Positions 12,560-23,990 of a stretch of 64,000 nucleotides of DNA are shown here, piece by piece. Under the pieces are notes generated by a model. It was not told the DNA's origin and did not search any database. It saw only the letters and a program-made list of their open reading frames with translations. Location of the stretch: NCBI GenBank assembly GCA_023614405.1, contig CM042691.1:180516927-180580926 (forward strand), written 5' to 3'. Source of the stretch: Avena insularis (Eukaryota; Streptophyta; Magnoliopsida; Poales; Poaceae). Each line of letters opens with the position of its first letter. The first letter of the stretch is position 1. Made by a program: the position numbers and the translations under genes.

Positions 12560-13500
12560 GTGAGGGTGATCTTTCCGAAGGTCATCTTTGCATAATCTTG
12601 ATAGGTTTCTCTTCATAACTGAGATCACTCTCCAACTATACCTCTTCCAACGCTATAGTGTCCTTCAATGAAGTTTCTTCCATCTCTGGATGACACTTCT
12701 TCAACTGACTCACATGAAACACATTGTGAACCACAGACAGTGATTCAGGTAGTTCAATCTCATATGCCACTTCTTCTTTGCGGCTCAAAATTTTGAATGG
12801 TCCAACATATCGAGGTGCCAATTTTCCATTGACTCCAAATCTCTTCATACCATGAAGTGGTGAGACTCTAAGATAAGCTCTATCACCTACCTCATAGGTG
12901 ACTTCCGTATGCTTTGGATCTGCATAGCTCTTTTGTCGGGATTGGGCTGTTTTCAATATGTCCTGACATTCTCTGCAGCTTCCTTGATCAGTTCTGGTTC
13001 GAATAAATTTCTTTCTCCTACCCCATTCCATAGTAATGGCGTCATACACTTCCTTCCATAAAGGAATTCAAACGGAGCCATCTTTATGCTTGCTTGATAG
13101 CTGTTATTGTAAGAGAATTCTGCGTATGGCAGACTTTCATCCCAACTAGATCCATAGTATAATGCACAAGCTCTCAACATATCGTCCAAAATCTGATTTG
13201 TTCTTTCTGTCTGTCCATCAGTCTGAGGATAAATGCGATGCTGAATTCAGGACTTGTTCCCAGTGATTCATGCAGTTGTCGCCAAAAATTCGAAGTGAAC
13301 TGAGTTCCTCTATCAGACACAATACTCTTAGGTACTCCATGTAGACATATAATCCTATTCATATAGATCTTAGCCAATTTAGCACTTGTATAAGTAGTCT
13401 TCACGGGTATGAAATGAGCCACTTTAGTTAGGCGATCCACAACAACCCATATAGAATCATATCCAGATATGGTCCTTGGCAGACCGGTGATAAAATCCAT
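12560..13500 (-). pseudogene. pol: G1 integrase core, C-terminal domain and truncated chromodomain
   Basis: The core reads WVVVDRLTKVAHFIPV (first Asp) and VPKSIVSDRGTQFTSNFW (second Asp). A frameshift then falls near 13190-13240, right where the catalytic Glu is expected. The frame reopens as DMLRACALYYGSSWDESLP with the conserved APFEFLYGRKC. The C-terminal part reads VGDRAYLRVSPLHG and ends VVHNVFHVSQLKKCHPE. The chromodomain would follow, but only DLSYEEKPIKI (about 12600) survives before stops. The next readable text is the short tail NLGGEIHLKG (about 12525-12545). Integrase inserts the cDNA, and in chromoviruses the chromodomain directs target choice. This copy would lack that part. 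Confidence 0.88.
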
Positions 13501-13560
13501 ACCAATCTTATCCCATTTCTAATCAGGTATAGGTAGTGCTTGCAATAACCCATCCGGTTT

Positions 13561-14535
13561 CTAATGTTCCGCCTTCACTCGACTACACACATCACACAAG
13601 GAAATGTGTTCCGCGATATCCTTCTTGAGATTGTTCCACCAAAATCTTTCCTTCACATCCATGTACATTTTGGTGTTACATGGATGAATAGCATATGGTG
13701 AATTGTGTGCTTCTTGAAGAATCAATTTCTGAAGCTCCGGATCTTGTGGAATGCATATATGCTTTCCATACCATAAAGTTCCTTGTTCATCTTCATCGAA
13801 TCCTTTCGCCTTTCCTTTACTAATTTTACTATTAATCTCTACTATTTCCTTGTCCAACTTTTGGTATTCTTTGATCTTTTCCAACAATGTTGGTTGAACT
13901 TCCAATGACACGAGATATCCTTTAGGCACTATCTCCAATCTTAGCTCTTTAAATTGGGCACACAAATCATCTGGCAATTCTCCTTTGGTGAGACCATTCA
14001 CATAAACTTTATGGCTTAAAGCATCCGCTACAACATTTGCTTTACCGGGATGGTATTGCAAACTCAAGTCATAGTCCTTGATGAGCTCTAGCCACCTTCT
14101 TTGTCTCATATTGAGTTCCTTCTGGGTGAAAATATATTTCAAACTCTTGTGATCCGTGAACACTTCACAACGCTTTCCCAAAAGATAGTGTCTCCATGTT
14201 TTGAGTGCATGGACAATAGAGGCTAACTCTAAGTCATGAGTAGGATAGTTTACTTCATGAGTCTTGAGTTGTTTCGAGGCATAATCCACAACTTTCCCTT
14301 CTTCCATCAATACTCCACCCAATCCTTGGTGAGATGCATCACAATAGACTTGAAAGTCCCTCTCTAAATCTGGTAGACATAAGACTGGTGCTGACACTAG
14401 TCTCTTCTTAAATTCTTGGAAACTGATTTCACATCCGTCAGTCCAATCAAACTTCTTCTCTTTCTTAAGTAACTCCGTCATTGGCTGAGCTACTTTTGAG
14501 AAATTCTCTATGGATCTTCTATAGTATCCTGCCAA
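13561..14535 (-). pseudogene. pol: G1 RNase H and integrase zinc-binding region (324-codon open frame)
   Basis: This is the best-preserved block of G1: 324 codons without a stop. It covers the end of the RT thumb ([19 protein letters not shown]) and RNase H, with [14 protein letters not shown] (catalytic Asp), [16 protein letters not shown] (Glu) and [13 protein letters not shown] (Asp). The connection [16 protein letters not shown] follows, then the HHCC-type integrase zinc module [22 protein letters not shown] and [12 protein letters not shown]. It degrades the RNA strand of the RNA/DNA hybrid and starts the integrase. The conserved catalytic residues are present. It is out of frame with the blocks on either side, so it is a fragment of the polyprotein, not a separate gene. 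Confidence 0.92.
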
Positions 14536-14592
14536 GCCTAGGAAACTACAAACTTCTTTAACCGACTTGGGAGATTCCCACTCAGTTACAGA

Positions 14593-15519
14593 TTACACCA
14601 TTGCGGGATCGACAGTTATACCATATCTAGACACAATATGTCCAAGAAATCCAACTTCATTCAACCAAAATTCACACTTACTAAACTTGGCATACAACTT
14701 GTGCTCCCTGATTTTCTCAAGAATCAAATGCCAATGTTCTTCATGCTCTTCTTTACTCTTGGAATAGATCAAAATGCCATCGATGAACATGACAACAAAC
14801 TTGTCAAGAAACTCCATGAACACCTAGTTCATCATGTTCATGAAATAAGCTGGTGCATTTGTTAATCCAAATGGCATCACAGTATACTTATACATCCCAT
14901 ACCTAGTGGTAAAAGCAGTCTTAGGTATGTCTTGTTATCTAATCATTAGCTGAAAATAGCCTGATCGGAGACCAATTTTTTAGAACACACGAGCTCCTTC
15001 TAGCTGATCAAAGAGATCGTTGATTCTACGTAAAGGGTACTTGTTCTTTATAGTCACCTCATTGAGTGAACGATAATCTATGCATAGTCTTTGAGTTTTG
15101 TCTTTCTTCTCAACAAACAGAACTGGTGCACTCCAAGACGAAGAACTTGGTTGGATAAATCCTTTCTGCAACTGTCCTCCAAGCTGTTTCTTCAGCTCTT
15201 TCAACTCAATAACTGACATCTTGTAGTGTCTCTTTGCTATTGGTCCAGATCCTGGAACCAAGTCAATCAAAAACTCCACATATCTATCTGGTGGCATTCC
15301 TGGTAATTCCTTAGGAAACACATCCGGGTACTCTTTTACCACTGGTACACTGTCTATGCTAACCCCCTTAATATAATTTAGCTCACTCCCTTTGGATTCA
15401 AAGTTAGACTTGAACCTAATATGTTTCTTATCCGGGGTTGTGAGTGTAACAATACGATTGGCACAATCTATTACTCCTTCATACGTAGTCATCCAATCCA
15501 TGTATAAAATTATATCCAA
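14593..15519 (-). pseudogene. pol: G1 reverse transcriptase with mutated catalytic box
   Basis: The N-terminal part (15519-14980) reads [17 protein letters not shown], the classical [16 protein letters not shown] linker, [20 protein letters not shown] and [15 protein letters not shown]. Stops lie between 14980 and 14823. The catalytic part (14823-14593) reads [21 protein letters not shown], where FIDD is normally expected. The second catalytic Asp is thus Gly (codon GGC on the minus strand, about 14775), which by family knowledge abolishes polymerase activity. The thumb follows with [17 protein letters not shown]. This copy cannot encode active RT unless complemented in trans. Confidence 0.9.
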
Positions 15520-15810
15520 TCATTGGGAATCTAGGATTATTAGACTAACTGGAAACTTATACTTTCCAAACTCTGTTACTAGATCATGACATCCAAAATT
15601 CACTATCATCTGTCGACCTAGAGAGCTTACTTTAATAGGACATCCAATAGTTTCAGTTGGAAGTCTATTTTTGTCTACAAATGCTCTTGATATGAATGAA
15701 TGCGATGCGTCGGTATCAAAAAGAACAAGTGCTGGAAAGGAATTAAGCTTGAACTTACCAGCCGCAACATCAAACTCCTCATAAATTTCTTCCATGTTGA
15801 TGTGGTTCAC
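15520..15810 (-). pseudogene. pol: G1 aspartic protease with mutated active site
   Basis: A 96-residue open block with the retropepsin pattern: FPALVLFDTDASHSFIS, where the family motif is D-T/S-G followed by ASHSF. The Gly of the catalytic triplet is replaced by Asp (DTD). Downstream is the conserved LGRQMIVNFGCHDLV region. The enzyme would process the Gag-Pol polyprotein in the particle, and loss of this Gly is expected to inactivate it. The block is contiguous with RT at 15519 and overlaps the end of the zinc-knuckle frame by 4 bp. Confidence 0.88.
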
Positions 15811-16884
15811 CTGACCCTCTGAAAAGGGTTTGGCTTGTTGGCTCCATTAGTCTTCTTTTCTGGGCATTCATTTGCATAGTTCCCAGTTTTCTTGCACTTC
15901 AAGCACACAACCTGACAAATGTCTCTTTTAGCAGGCTGACTTCCATTGCCATTTCCACCATGGTGGCTCTTGTACCCACTTGTGGTATCTATGTCCACCA
16001 TTGTCATGACCACGATGTTTATTGTTATCATGGTGACAGTTACTGTTGTGGTGGGTGTTATATTTACCATGTTTGTGGGATCCAGAACCTCCACTATCTC
16101 CACCATGGGGACGCTTGTGTGACGATCCGGAACTATGCTTATCAAAGTGATGCTTCCTCTTGCTGTTCTCAACCTGCTTCATCTTACTTTCCAGGATGGT
16201 AGATTTTTCACAAAAGGATTGATAATTTAGAACATATGCAACAGATAGTTGCATGCACATCTCATCATTTAGTCCCTCAAGGAATTTCTCCTTCCTTTTT
16301 GCATCAGTGTCAACTTCATCCGGTGCATAGCGTTCTAGATTGCTGAACTCCTCAGTATATTCTTCAACGATGTGGTAGTGTTGCTAAAGGTATTGAAACT
16401 CCTTCTTCTTCAAACTCATCACTCCTGAAGATATATTAGTTGTGCGGAATCCATCCTCAAACATTGCCCAAGTCACTTCCTCAATAGGGGTGGTGATTTG
16501 GAAGTTATCCCACCAAGTAGTTGTTGGTCCTTCAAGCAGATTTGCTGCAAATCTGACCTATTCCTCGTCAGTGCATCCCACAGTGACTAAGTCCTTGTTC
16601 ATAGAACGTAGCCAATCATTTGCTACCATAGGATCGGTGGTTCCTGAAAACTTAGTAGGCCTCAATCTCCGAAACCTTATAAGCATATCATAAGGTGGTG
16701 GGTTGTTTTGATTGTTGTTGTTGTTATTGTTGTTGTTGTTGTTGTTGTTTTGGTTCTGATTCTGATTTGCCATGAACTGGGTCATCATCTGCATCAACTG
16801 AGTCTGGGCTGTCATCAGCTGCTGCATCTCATTGCCATTGTTGTTATTGTTGTTAGTGTTGGGATTGGCACGACGGTGAGGCAT
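15807..16884 (-). pseudogene. gag: G1 gag (capsid and zinc knuckle), broken
   Basis: The start is the ATG at 16884 (MPHRRANPN), followed by Asn- and Gln-rich stretches and the capsid start RRLRPTKFSGTTDPMVANDW. A stop falls at about 16558. Several frame changes follow through the rest of capsid (16550-16180). The C-terminal block (16172-15807) carries the nucleocapsid knuckle CLKCKKTGNYANEC, which should be C-X2-C-X4-H-X4-C but has Asn in place of His. The poly-Asn tract (about 16700-16755) is encoded by a GTT/AAC microsatellite and is likely slippage-prone. Gag packages the genomic RNA. This copy cannot make a full-length protein. Confidence 0.88.
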
Positions 16885-17117
16885 CTATGGTTTCAATAAG
16901 GATAAGTAATGAGATATAACCCATAGATACTAAAATGCACATCACAACTCATAGCAACATTCACAATAAGCATGCACAATAAACTTAGAGTTTAAACAAC
17001 ATGAACAACAAGTTTTGGAAAATTAAACACACTAGCATTGTCATCCACATGTTGGATGATCAATGCGACTCGATAGATAAAATGATAATAGATAGATAGG
17101 TAGCCAAGTAGTTAACA
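16885..17117. other. G1 leader between gag and the downstream leader ORF
   Basis: AT-rich noncoding stretch separating the gag ATG from the stop of the coiled-coil leader ORF. I see no ORF or clear structure in it. Confidence 0.5.
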
Positions 17118-17927
17118 CTACTCCACCATATTGACCTCCTTGTCCACTAGAGCAAGTCCTGCTGCCTCCATTGCTACCTTGTACTCCTCCACGCTGGTGG
17201 TCAAAGCATCGAACATCACCCGGAGGGCTCTCTTCTGCGAGTGCAGCCTCTCTATCACTCCCTGCTGTGTCTCTAGCTCAAGATCCTTGAGCTCTATCTC
17301 GGCCTTCATCTCCGTGATCTTCTTGTTCCTATCCTGCACTCTCTTTTCTTTGTTCTTAAACCTCTTGTCTTGATTCTCGAACCTAGCCTCTATCTCCTTG
17401 ATGCTCTCATCATGCTCCGTGAAGGCCTTGTCCTTCTCCCTCAACTGGACTTGTAGCTCGTTATTGCTAAGCATGACGTTGGTCCTATCCGTATTGAGGT
17501 GTCTAAGAAGGCTCTCTAGGTCCTGAACATAGATACGTACTGGCTCAATAGTCTCTCTAGTGGCATTATCAAACTCTATCGCCTCTCCCTCCTTGACACG
17601 TCTCCCAACTGGGTGGAAGTAGAGGCCCGTGAGCTCGGCGGAGTGGCGTCCACAAAGGCATCCGAGTAGCACCTGCATGGTGATGTCGAGTCCCTTCTCC
17701 TTGGCATCATGCATTATCTTGAAGGCAATCTCCTTGGTAGGGGGCTCTGACTGGCATCATGGCTGAGAGACTTTAAATCCCCATAAATCCTTCCTATCAA
17801 ACTTCCTGAGCCGAAGTCCCTTAACACTAGGGAGGGGAAGACCAAGCACACTGAAAAGCTACATGATATAGGATCCAAAACGAGTTCCATTGAACTCGTC
17901 GGCGGTGGTGAGAACAAAGCTAGGCAT
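17118..17927 (-). pseudogene. Extra coiled-coil ORF in the G1 leader (about 269 codons, two in-frame stops)
   Basis: Reading from the ATG at 17927 (MPSFVLTTADEFNGTRFG), the frame passes a TAG (17861-17859) and a TGA (17759-17757). It then stays open for 199 codons to a TAG at 17120-17118. Frame continuity across both stops suggests an ancestral protein of about 269 residues. Its C-terminal two thirds (about residues 110-269) are highly charged, with long Glu/Lys/Arg heptad-like runs such as KDKAFTEHDESIKEIEARFE, so a coiled coil is likely. It is in sense orientation between the PBS and gag. I do not recognise a named domain and assign no function. The usual Del/Tekay plan (gag directly after the leader) has no such ORF. 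Confidence 0.6.
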
Positions 17928-18171
17928 CTATTGCATAGGACAGAGAAAAATTAGAAACAACACAAGTAAAGAGAAAAACATAAGGTAGTGAAACAAAATC
18001 CAAAAGAATACATGAACACTCAAGTCATGGCATACACTATTCAATAACAAACACCAAGGTTCAACATAACTTATAAATTTTTTTGCCATACCACATAGGT
18101 TGTTATGATCAAATTATTAACGTGAGAAAAACGACAAGTGTGGTGGTCCAACTATTGGTGTACGTCACAAT

Positions 18172-18608
18172 TCTCACTCATATGCTAAGTCTATGATATC
18201 TTCCCTTAGACGTTTTATGGTGGTCTACAAGTCTTGGGTATACTTCTTCTCCTCTCTAATGTCATTTTGGGTGTTGATAATTCTACACTTGAGTCTTTCA
18301 CCAAGCTCCTTGATAGCATTCCAAGATGCATTCCTTGTAGAGTCAAATAATGACATATGCATTTCAGAGTTGGTGACCATGCAGAATCCCGAATCTTTGT
18401 GGTTGTGCTCCTTGTTTTTATACAAGTGGAGTTGTATCCACCAATATTCTTCTCCTTCATCCATCACAGGAAATCCCTTGTACACGGCTTCACCATGTAT
18501 TACCAAGCTAACCATGAGGTTTTTGAGTGCCTTGGGAAACTCTGTCTCACATTCTAAGGTCATGATCATGAGTGGTCCCTTCTTGATAGCTTCATTGATG
18601 GCAGCCAT
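18172..18608 (-). pseudogene. Second extra ORF in the G1 leader (about 145 codons)
   Basis: Starts at the ATG at 18608 (MAAINEAIKKGPLMIMTLEC) and runs 127 codons to a TAG at 18225. The same frame continues after this stop with TTIKRLREDIIDLAYE to a stop near 18172. Visible features are GEEYWWIQLHLYKNKEH, NASWNAIKELGERL and a basic, probably helical tail. This layout resembles hypothetical proteins I associate with plant Gypsy elements, but I cannot name a family or function. It lies 130 bp inside the 5' LTR boundary, between the PBS and the coiled-coil ORF, on the coding strand of the element. Confidence 0.5.
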
Positions 18609-18736
18609 CTACAAATAGATATGAGAAAGAACATTAGTAGAGGTTTACAAGAAGAAAATAGGCAAGTGCGGAATTTTTCCTAGTGGGTTCCTTAGTCTAA
18701 TCCATCTAAGGGTCGTAGTCCTATAGGCAACACAGT

Positions 18737-18748
18737 GCTCTCATACCA
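18737..18748 (-). promoter_or_regulatory. G1 primer-binding site, initiator tRNA-Met type
   Basis: The minus strand reads TGGTATGAGAGC two bases after the LTR end at 18751. The canonical tRNA-Met-type PBS of plant LTR elements is TGGTATCAGAGC, so there is one mismatch. Confidence 0.85.
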
Positions 18749-18750
18749 TC

Positions 18751-20437
18751 TATAAGACCCCACCTTTTTAAGGTAAAGGCCCCTATTATTGAAATGCTAG
18801 TCCCTGGATCGAATTTCTAGCATCCACCGTTTAAGATGAAGTACACAGATACAAAGGTCATTATTACAACGTAATATCCAGAGATACATAGTTCTTGCAA
18901 CTCTTTAACCCAAGCTAATACATAGAGTTCACAATACTTATCAAAATACATAAAGTATTCATCTTCATGTGCCATAGGCAAACATGTTGAGTGTAGACTC
19001 ATAACCCTAGTCTCCATCAGAGTAACCTGCAACATCATAAGTTAGAGCCATAGAGGTTCAATACATTTGTAATTGTTTTGGCAAGTGATACATAGTAGTA
19101 TAGTAACATCTAATAACTATATTAATTTGGCTAAGTGTGGTTCAGGCTGGCTTTTCTCAAAATAAGTTTTTTCTTATTAGTTGAAAACACTAAGTTTTTG
19201 TTTGATAAAAACACCCAAGTAACCACCAATAGACATTGGTGAACCTTTACCCTTGTTCAACCATAAGTTTTAACTTAGAGAAATTTGGATGAGGAGATCC
19301 TAGATCATTTCAATGTCTTCGATGCTCAAAATGTCCATTACCGGGGACATGGATAAGTACTTAGGTTTCACCCTCTCGAGAGGTGGTGCACTTTCCCCAC
19401 AAGACTAGACATGCATCGAGACGAGACTTTTCAGAAGCATTCCCTTAGACCACCATGGACGCGTTCCATCCTATCAACCCTACCACCAACTGTCCATCTG
19501 GCTAAATTCTTGCAACCTAGTTGGTCAAGGCAGAGCCCATATGCCATTTGGTTGCACTAGAAGCTTCTCAACACTAAACATCTCAAATATCTTCGTTCCG
19601 GGGTGGCCATCCACAAGTGTGATAGACAAGGTAAACTATAGACATGGGCCTTGTGTAACCACTCAACATAAACCAATCTTCCCATTCCACCCAGGTGATT
19701 CATTCACATGTTGTTTTATTAATCGAAAACATTGTCATAGATTTTGCATAATATCATAGCATGAATATTCCACCCTTTTTTCTAGTAGCTAGGCTAAGCA
19801 TACTAGTATAACAGGTTTCATAACTCGCGGAAAACTACTAAGACATAATCTATAGGATTTCCCATAGCATAGCATATACATAGAAAAATCTCCATGCAAA
19901 TCCTACTCAAAATATCACTAGTGCATAGATAAAATACTAGGAAAAAAAGATGAGCATCACTTGCCTTGGTAGTTTGGTGAATAGGAGCAATCCTCACAAT
20001 CACACTCTCCACAATCACCAAAATCTACACATAAAATCATACCACCAAATTCACATTCAATGTACAAACAAAAAATATATATGAATGCATGCAAAATGCA
20101 AATGAATTCTTTGTCACACTTTTCAAAACAAACTAAACAGTACTGAATACAAAGCATACTTTCTAAGGTCTAAATAAACCAAAATTTACTTTAAAATAAT
20201 TTTCTAAACATTTTATATAGTCAAATTAAGCCTACAAATGTTTCTGTATAAAATCCTAATTTTAAAGAAGAAAATGGCCAAACCAAGGCCATAGTTGCAA
20301 AGAGATCATTTTTCTGAATCCATTGATGTAAAATTCGTAATGTTTGGACAAACAGATCAAAAGTTATTGAATTTACAAGTTTGAACAACTAATAGATCTA
20401 ACTTCATATTTTAAATCGAAATCAGTGACACGCGGCA
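18751..20437 (-). repeat. G1 5' LTR, part adjacent to the PBS
   Basis: In window orientation it starts TATAAGACCCC (the terminal TG has become TA). It aligns with 9709 to about 11380 of the 3' LTR and ends abruptly after GTGACACGCGGC, where TGTCAACACCCGG of LTR G2 begins. The remaining part of the same LTR is at 40770-41863. About 80 bp (matching about 11381-11462 of the 3' LTR) is missing at the join. Confidence 0.88.
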
Positions 20438-23178
20438 TGTCAACACCCGGATTTTTAATCCCAGATGCCTATTATGCCATACATCGCAATCCCAGGATTA
20501 CCATTTTTGCGAGACATAACAGAATTGGATACCATAGTACATCATCCATTACAAACCGTACATAAGTTCTTACACAAATAGGGATCTCATGATCCAGTTC
20601 TTAATACAACATCAAGCAGCGGAATACGTAATAATAACGGTAGCGTAGGCGAAGCTGCATCTTCGGGGTCACAGGCAATGCTGACGATGGGAGATGATCC
20701 TAGTTGTCGTAACCTTCCTGGGGTCCATCCTCCAGGTACTCCTATGCATAGTCTGGCCATGGGAATAGCAAGGGACAAAGCCATGAGTACTCTTTAAGTA
20801 CTCGCAAACTAATACTAACAAGAAAAAGGGGGTTTTGATAATAGGACACTAGGCTCTAGGGTTGTTTTGCAAAAGCCAGATTTATCTCTACTAATTTTAG
20901 AAGCAATGAATGCTAGTTGAAGGTTTATAACACCTAAGTGGGAACTTGTATTTCATATCACAACCCTGTTGTGGTCAAGTCAAAGTCTCAATTCATTTCA
21001 CAAGTTATTTTGAAAAGTCTGACGGGGGAACAGTATGGCCACTCCAACTGTCCATAATCATGACGCGGCTATTCGAATAGTTTGACACTCTGCAGAGATT
21101 GTACACTTTCACCACAACATTCGATACATCCGTCAGGAACAAATCCTGAATTCACCATACTCAGTATGCGGATAATCAATCCTAACCTTTCAATTCCACG
21201 CCCTAGTATAAGCACCTCTCCTGTGAGTTTAGCCTCCCAACCATGAACAACTGTCATCTTGGGTACTGCACAGGTGGACAATCTTCACAAGGTAGCCTCA
21301 TCTCAGACCTTCACAAGGTACATAAGTTTCCAGTCAAGCCCTACCCAATCTTCGGGTATTGTGGTTGTACGATAAAATTGGAATGGTATCGCATCCAGAC
21401 AACCATCAGTTTTATAAAGGGCTAAGGCTCATGCCTCAACATTTTCATCACCAAAATCATCAGGTGTTCGGAAACACATGTCCAAAACATTTCAATAGAA
21501 TGATCCATCATTCCAAGGTTTTCATAACCATTTTTCCACCAAGTATTCCCATCTAAAGTTGATCAAGTTTTATGCTTAGCACTAGCATCTACAGGTGGGG
21601 GTAAGCACTAATGAGGGGTGGTAAACTAGTGGAGTTTTAACTAAGTTCAATCTCATGCCTTAGGATGAGATCAAGATTATCTAGCTTAGGCCAAATTTTA
21701 TGCTCTTTATGCAACCTTCACGTATCTTTCTAGTATCTACCATTCACTTAGGTAAAATCTAGGTAAGAGCTTTGATAAAGAAATAAAGTAAGAAGCTTGC
21801 AAGTAAAACTAGGATTGGTTTATCAAGTGGATATGATCACATATGCTTCAGGCATATAGTTGGCATGGTACCAAATAGTGGTTTGTTGCATCAGTAGAGT
21901 CTCTTGCAAGTGTTAGCTTGCACATTCACTAGTAGTATTAGGATTGCATTGGTCAATTTGATTAGTAAAGCTTGCCTTGTGCAGAGCAGTGGTTGAAGTT
22001 CTCCTCGACTTCTTCTTCGTAGAATCCTCCTTTCTCCTCGTATCCTTGGTCGGTACTAGCGTCTATAAATAAATACGATGTACACAATCACCAAACAATA
22101 CTTAACTACTTGAAGTCATCACACACAAGGGTCCTATAGATGATCTAGCATCATCACTAACATTACAAGATTAAAGCTTGGTTTAATTCCTTTTATTTTA
22201 AGAAAAGTAATTTCTACTCATTGAAAAACTACTTAAGATTTAATATTCTCCAAACCAAACATGGGATCATGTTGACACATGTCATCACCACATATTTTAG
22301 TCTATGGGAATATGATTTAAAGTGGTGTCACAATTTAATAAGGTTTTACCCTTTTATTTTAGTTAAATAAAGTGACTAGAAATGCCTATGGGGCATTCTT
22401 TTATTACTTGAATGTTATTTATGTAAGTAATCCTATATATTTTTATATATTCTAAAAGGTATGGTTAAATGTGATTTTTGAGAGTTGGAATAAACTCAAA
22501 AGCTATTATGGTTTAAATTTGAAAAATGTTTGAATGTAGAAAAGCTTCTGCCTTGTTATTTTTACCATGGATGATCTATAGATCCAAATGACTTGAATAC
22601 AACGGGCCTGGATTCAGCATTCTCAGACCTTTCTAACAAAATTGGATTCATTCAATTTGGTTCATGGAATCGACCTAGGTTGATTTTTTAAACTGGGTAC
22701 AGAAGTGAGTTTGAAATAAAATGGAAAAGGTTTAATTCAAATAACTGGGCTGCGCGGGAAAAATTAACGGATCGGGCCTGCTAAGCGCAGTGCTTCCGCG
22801 GGCTGTTTAAGTGGTTGTCCCCACATGTCACTGAGACAAGGGGGTGCGAAGCGGTACGGGGCAACATGGTGCGTTCGATCTGGTTCTAATCCAACGGCTA
22901 AGAGTCATCGTCGACGTTGAGCAACGCCGACGAGACAGAAACCTAGCGCAGCCAGTGGGGGTTTCTGGGGGCTCACCGGTAGGGGAGTGCGGGCGGTAAC
23001 GAGCGATGAAGTCGACGATGGCGAATCTCCTGGTACCGGTGGCTCCTCCTGGGGCGGCTCCAATCGCTGGCTCCCTTCTTCTCCAGAGGCGGTGGGCTCC
23101 GGTGAAATTCTGGCGAAGTGCTGCTCGCCTTGCTTCGGGAACGGGGTGGCACGATCAGTGAGGGGAGGACCAAAGAGT
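20438..23178 (-). repeat. G2: partial Gypsy LTR, different family
   Basis: The left boundary TGTCAACACCCGG fits an LTR end. The right side stops in a GC-rich section at about 23178, where the CACTA2 sequence starts. The internal layout matches the G1 LTR and the solo LTR at 54358 in the same window orientation, including the conserved block around 21049-21128. I therefore infer minus-strand orientation and a chromovirus-like origin. No PBS, polypurine tract or coding region of G2 is present, so it is a truncated LTR. The short ORFs in it are not supported as genes. Confidence 0.7.
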
Positions 23179-23897
23179 AAGCAAAAAAACCAAGCATTGA
23201 TTGATATATAATAATAATAAGCAAAAGAAGTAAGCGTTGATTCATAAACCTAATAAGATAAGTATAGTAGCATGTACACTTGTCCACATACACACAAAGG
23301 TCATCTATAGTTTGTAACTATAACTAGGCCAACATCAATCCTTCTGGCTTGGCTTAGGGAACGGGAGGACGCCTTGTCTCGTTATGAACTTCCTATAGTC
23401 ACCCTGCATCTCTAGGCGATATTCTATGTCACGGTTATTCGGGATATTTCCTTCGTAGAAGATCCCCCACGAAGTCATGACATCACGAAAGATGATTGCC
23501 CCAAACTACTGCTAGATGCGATACATCTCTTGTCTAATATCTGAATCAGTGATATTGGCCTTTGCTTTGGCCCACTGTTTGAGATGGTCTGGTAGCGTAG
23601 AATTCTGCTGGTCAAGTAGGAACACCCTCATGTGATGGAGTGTGTAGTAGGCTTCCTTCTTACTATTTTCCGGCTGCTTCACGCAGGGGAACTCCATTAC
23701 GTGGTTGAAGACGTGCCTGCCGAACTTGACCTTCGTACGCACGAAGGTGGTGCCTTCCTTCGAGGCATAGCCAGTGAGAGCATCATCCAGAACTTCCTTG
23801 ATCTTGTCATAGTTTTTCTTCTTTTCTAGACTCCCCGAGTCGAAATACGTGGCATGGGAATGCTTTGGCGATAAGTAGATGAGCGTGCAGTGTTCAT

Positions 23898-23990
23898 CTT
23901 TGCGCAAAAAAATCAAATGGAATGTGTTGGAAAAAGAATGATGATAATCTAATAAAGCCAATCGACGATGGCGAGTGAATAACGACTTAC
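23898..23990 (-). other. Intron in the CACTA2 second gene (93 bp)
   Basis: The minus strand shows donor GTAAGT after YFP-coding sequence and acceptor GCAAAG before NEHCTL. Removing it joins the two halves of the Ulp1-like domain and puts the His motif in context. Reading through the intron gives a misleading start (MALLDYHH). Confidence 0.65.

Noticed and set aside
16708..16899. Valine-rich plus-strand ORF
   Set aside because: Shadow of the poly-Asn microsatellite in the G1 gag on the minus strand.
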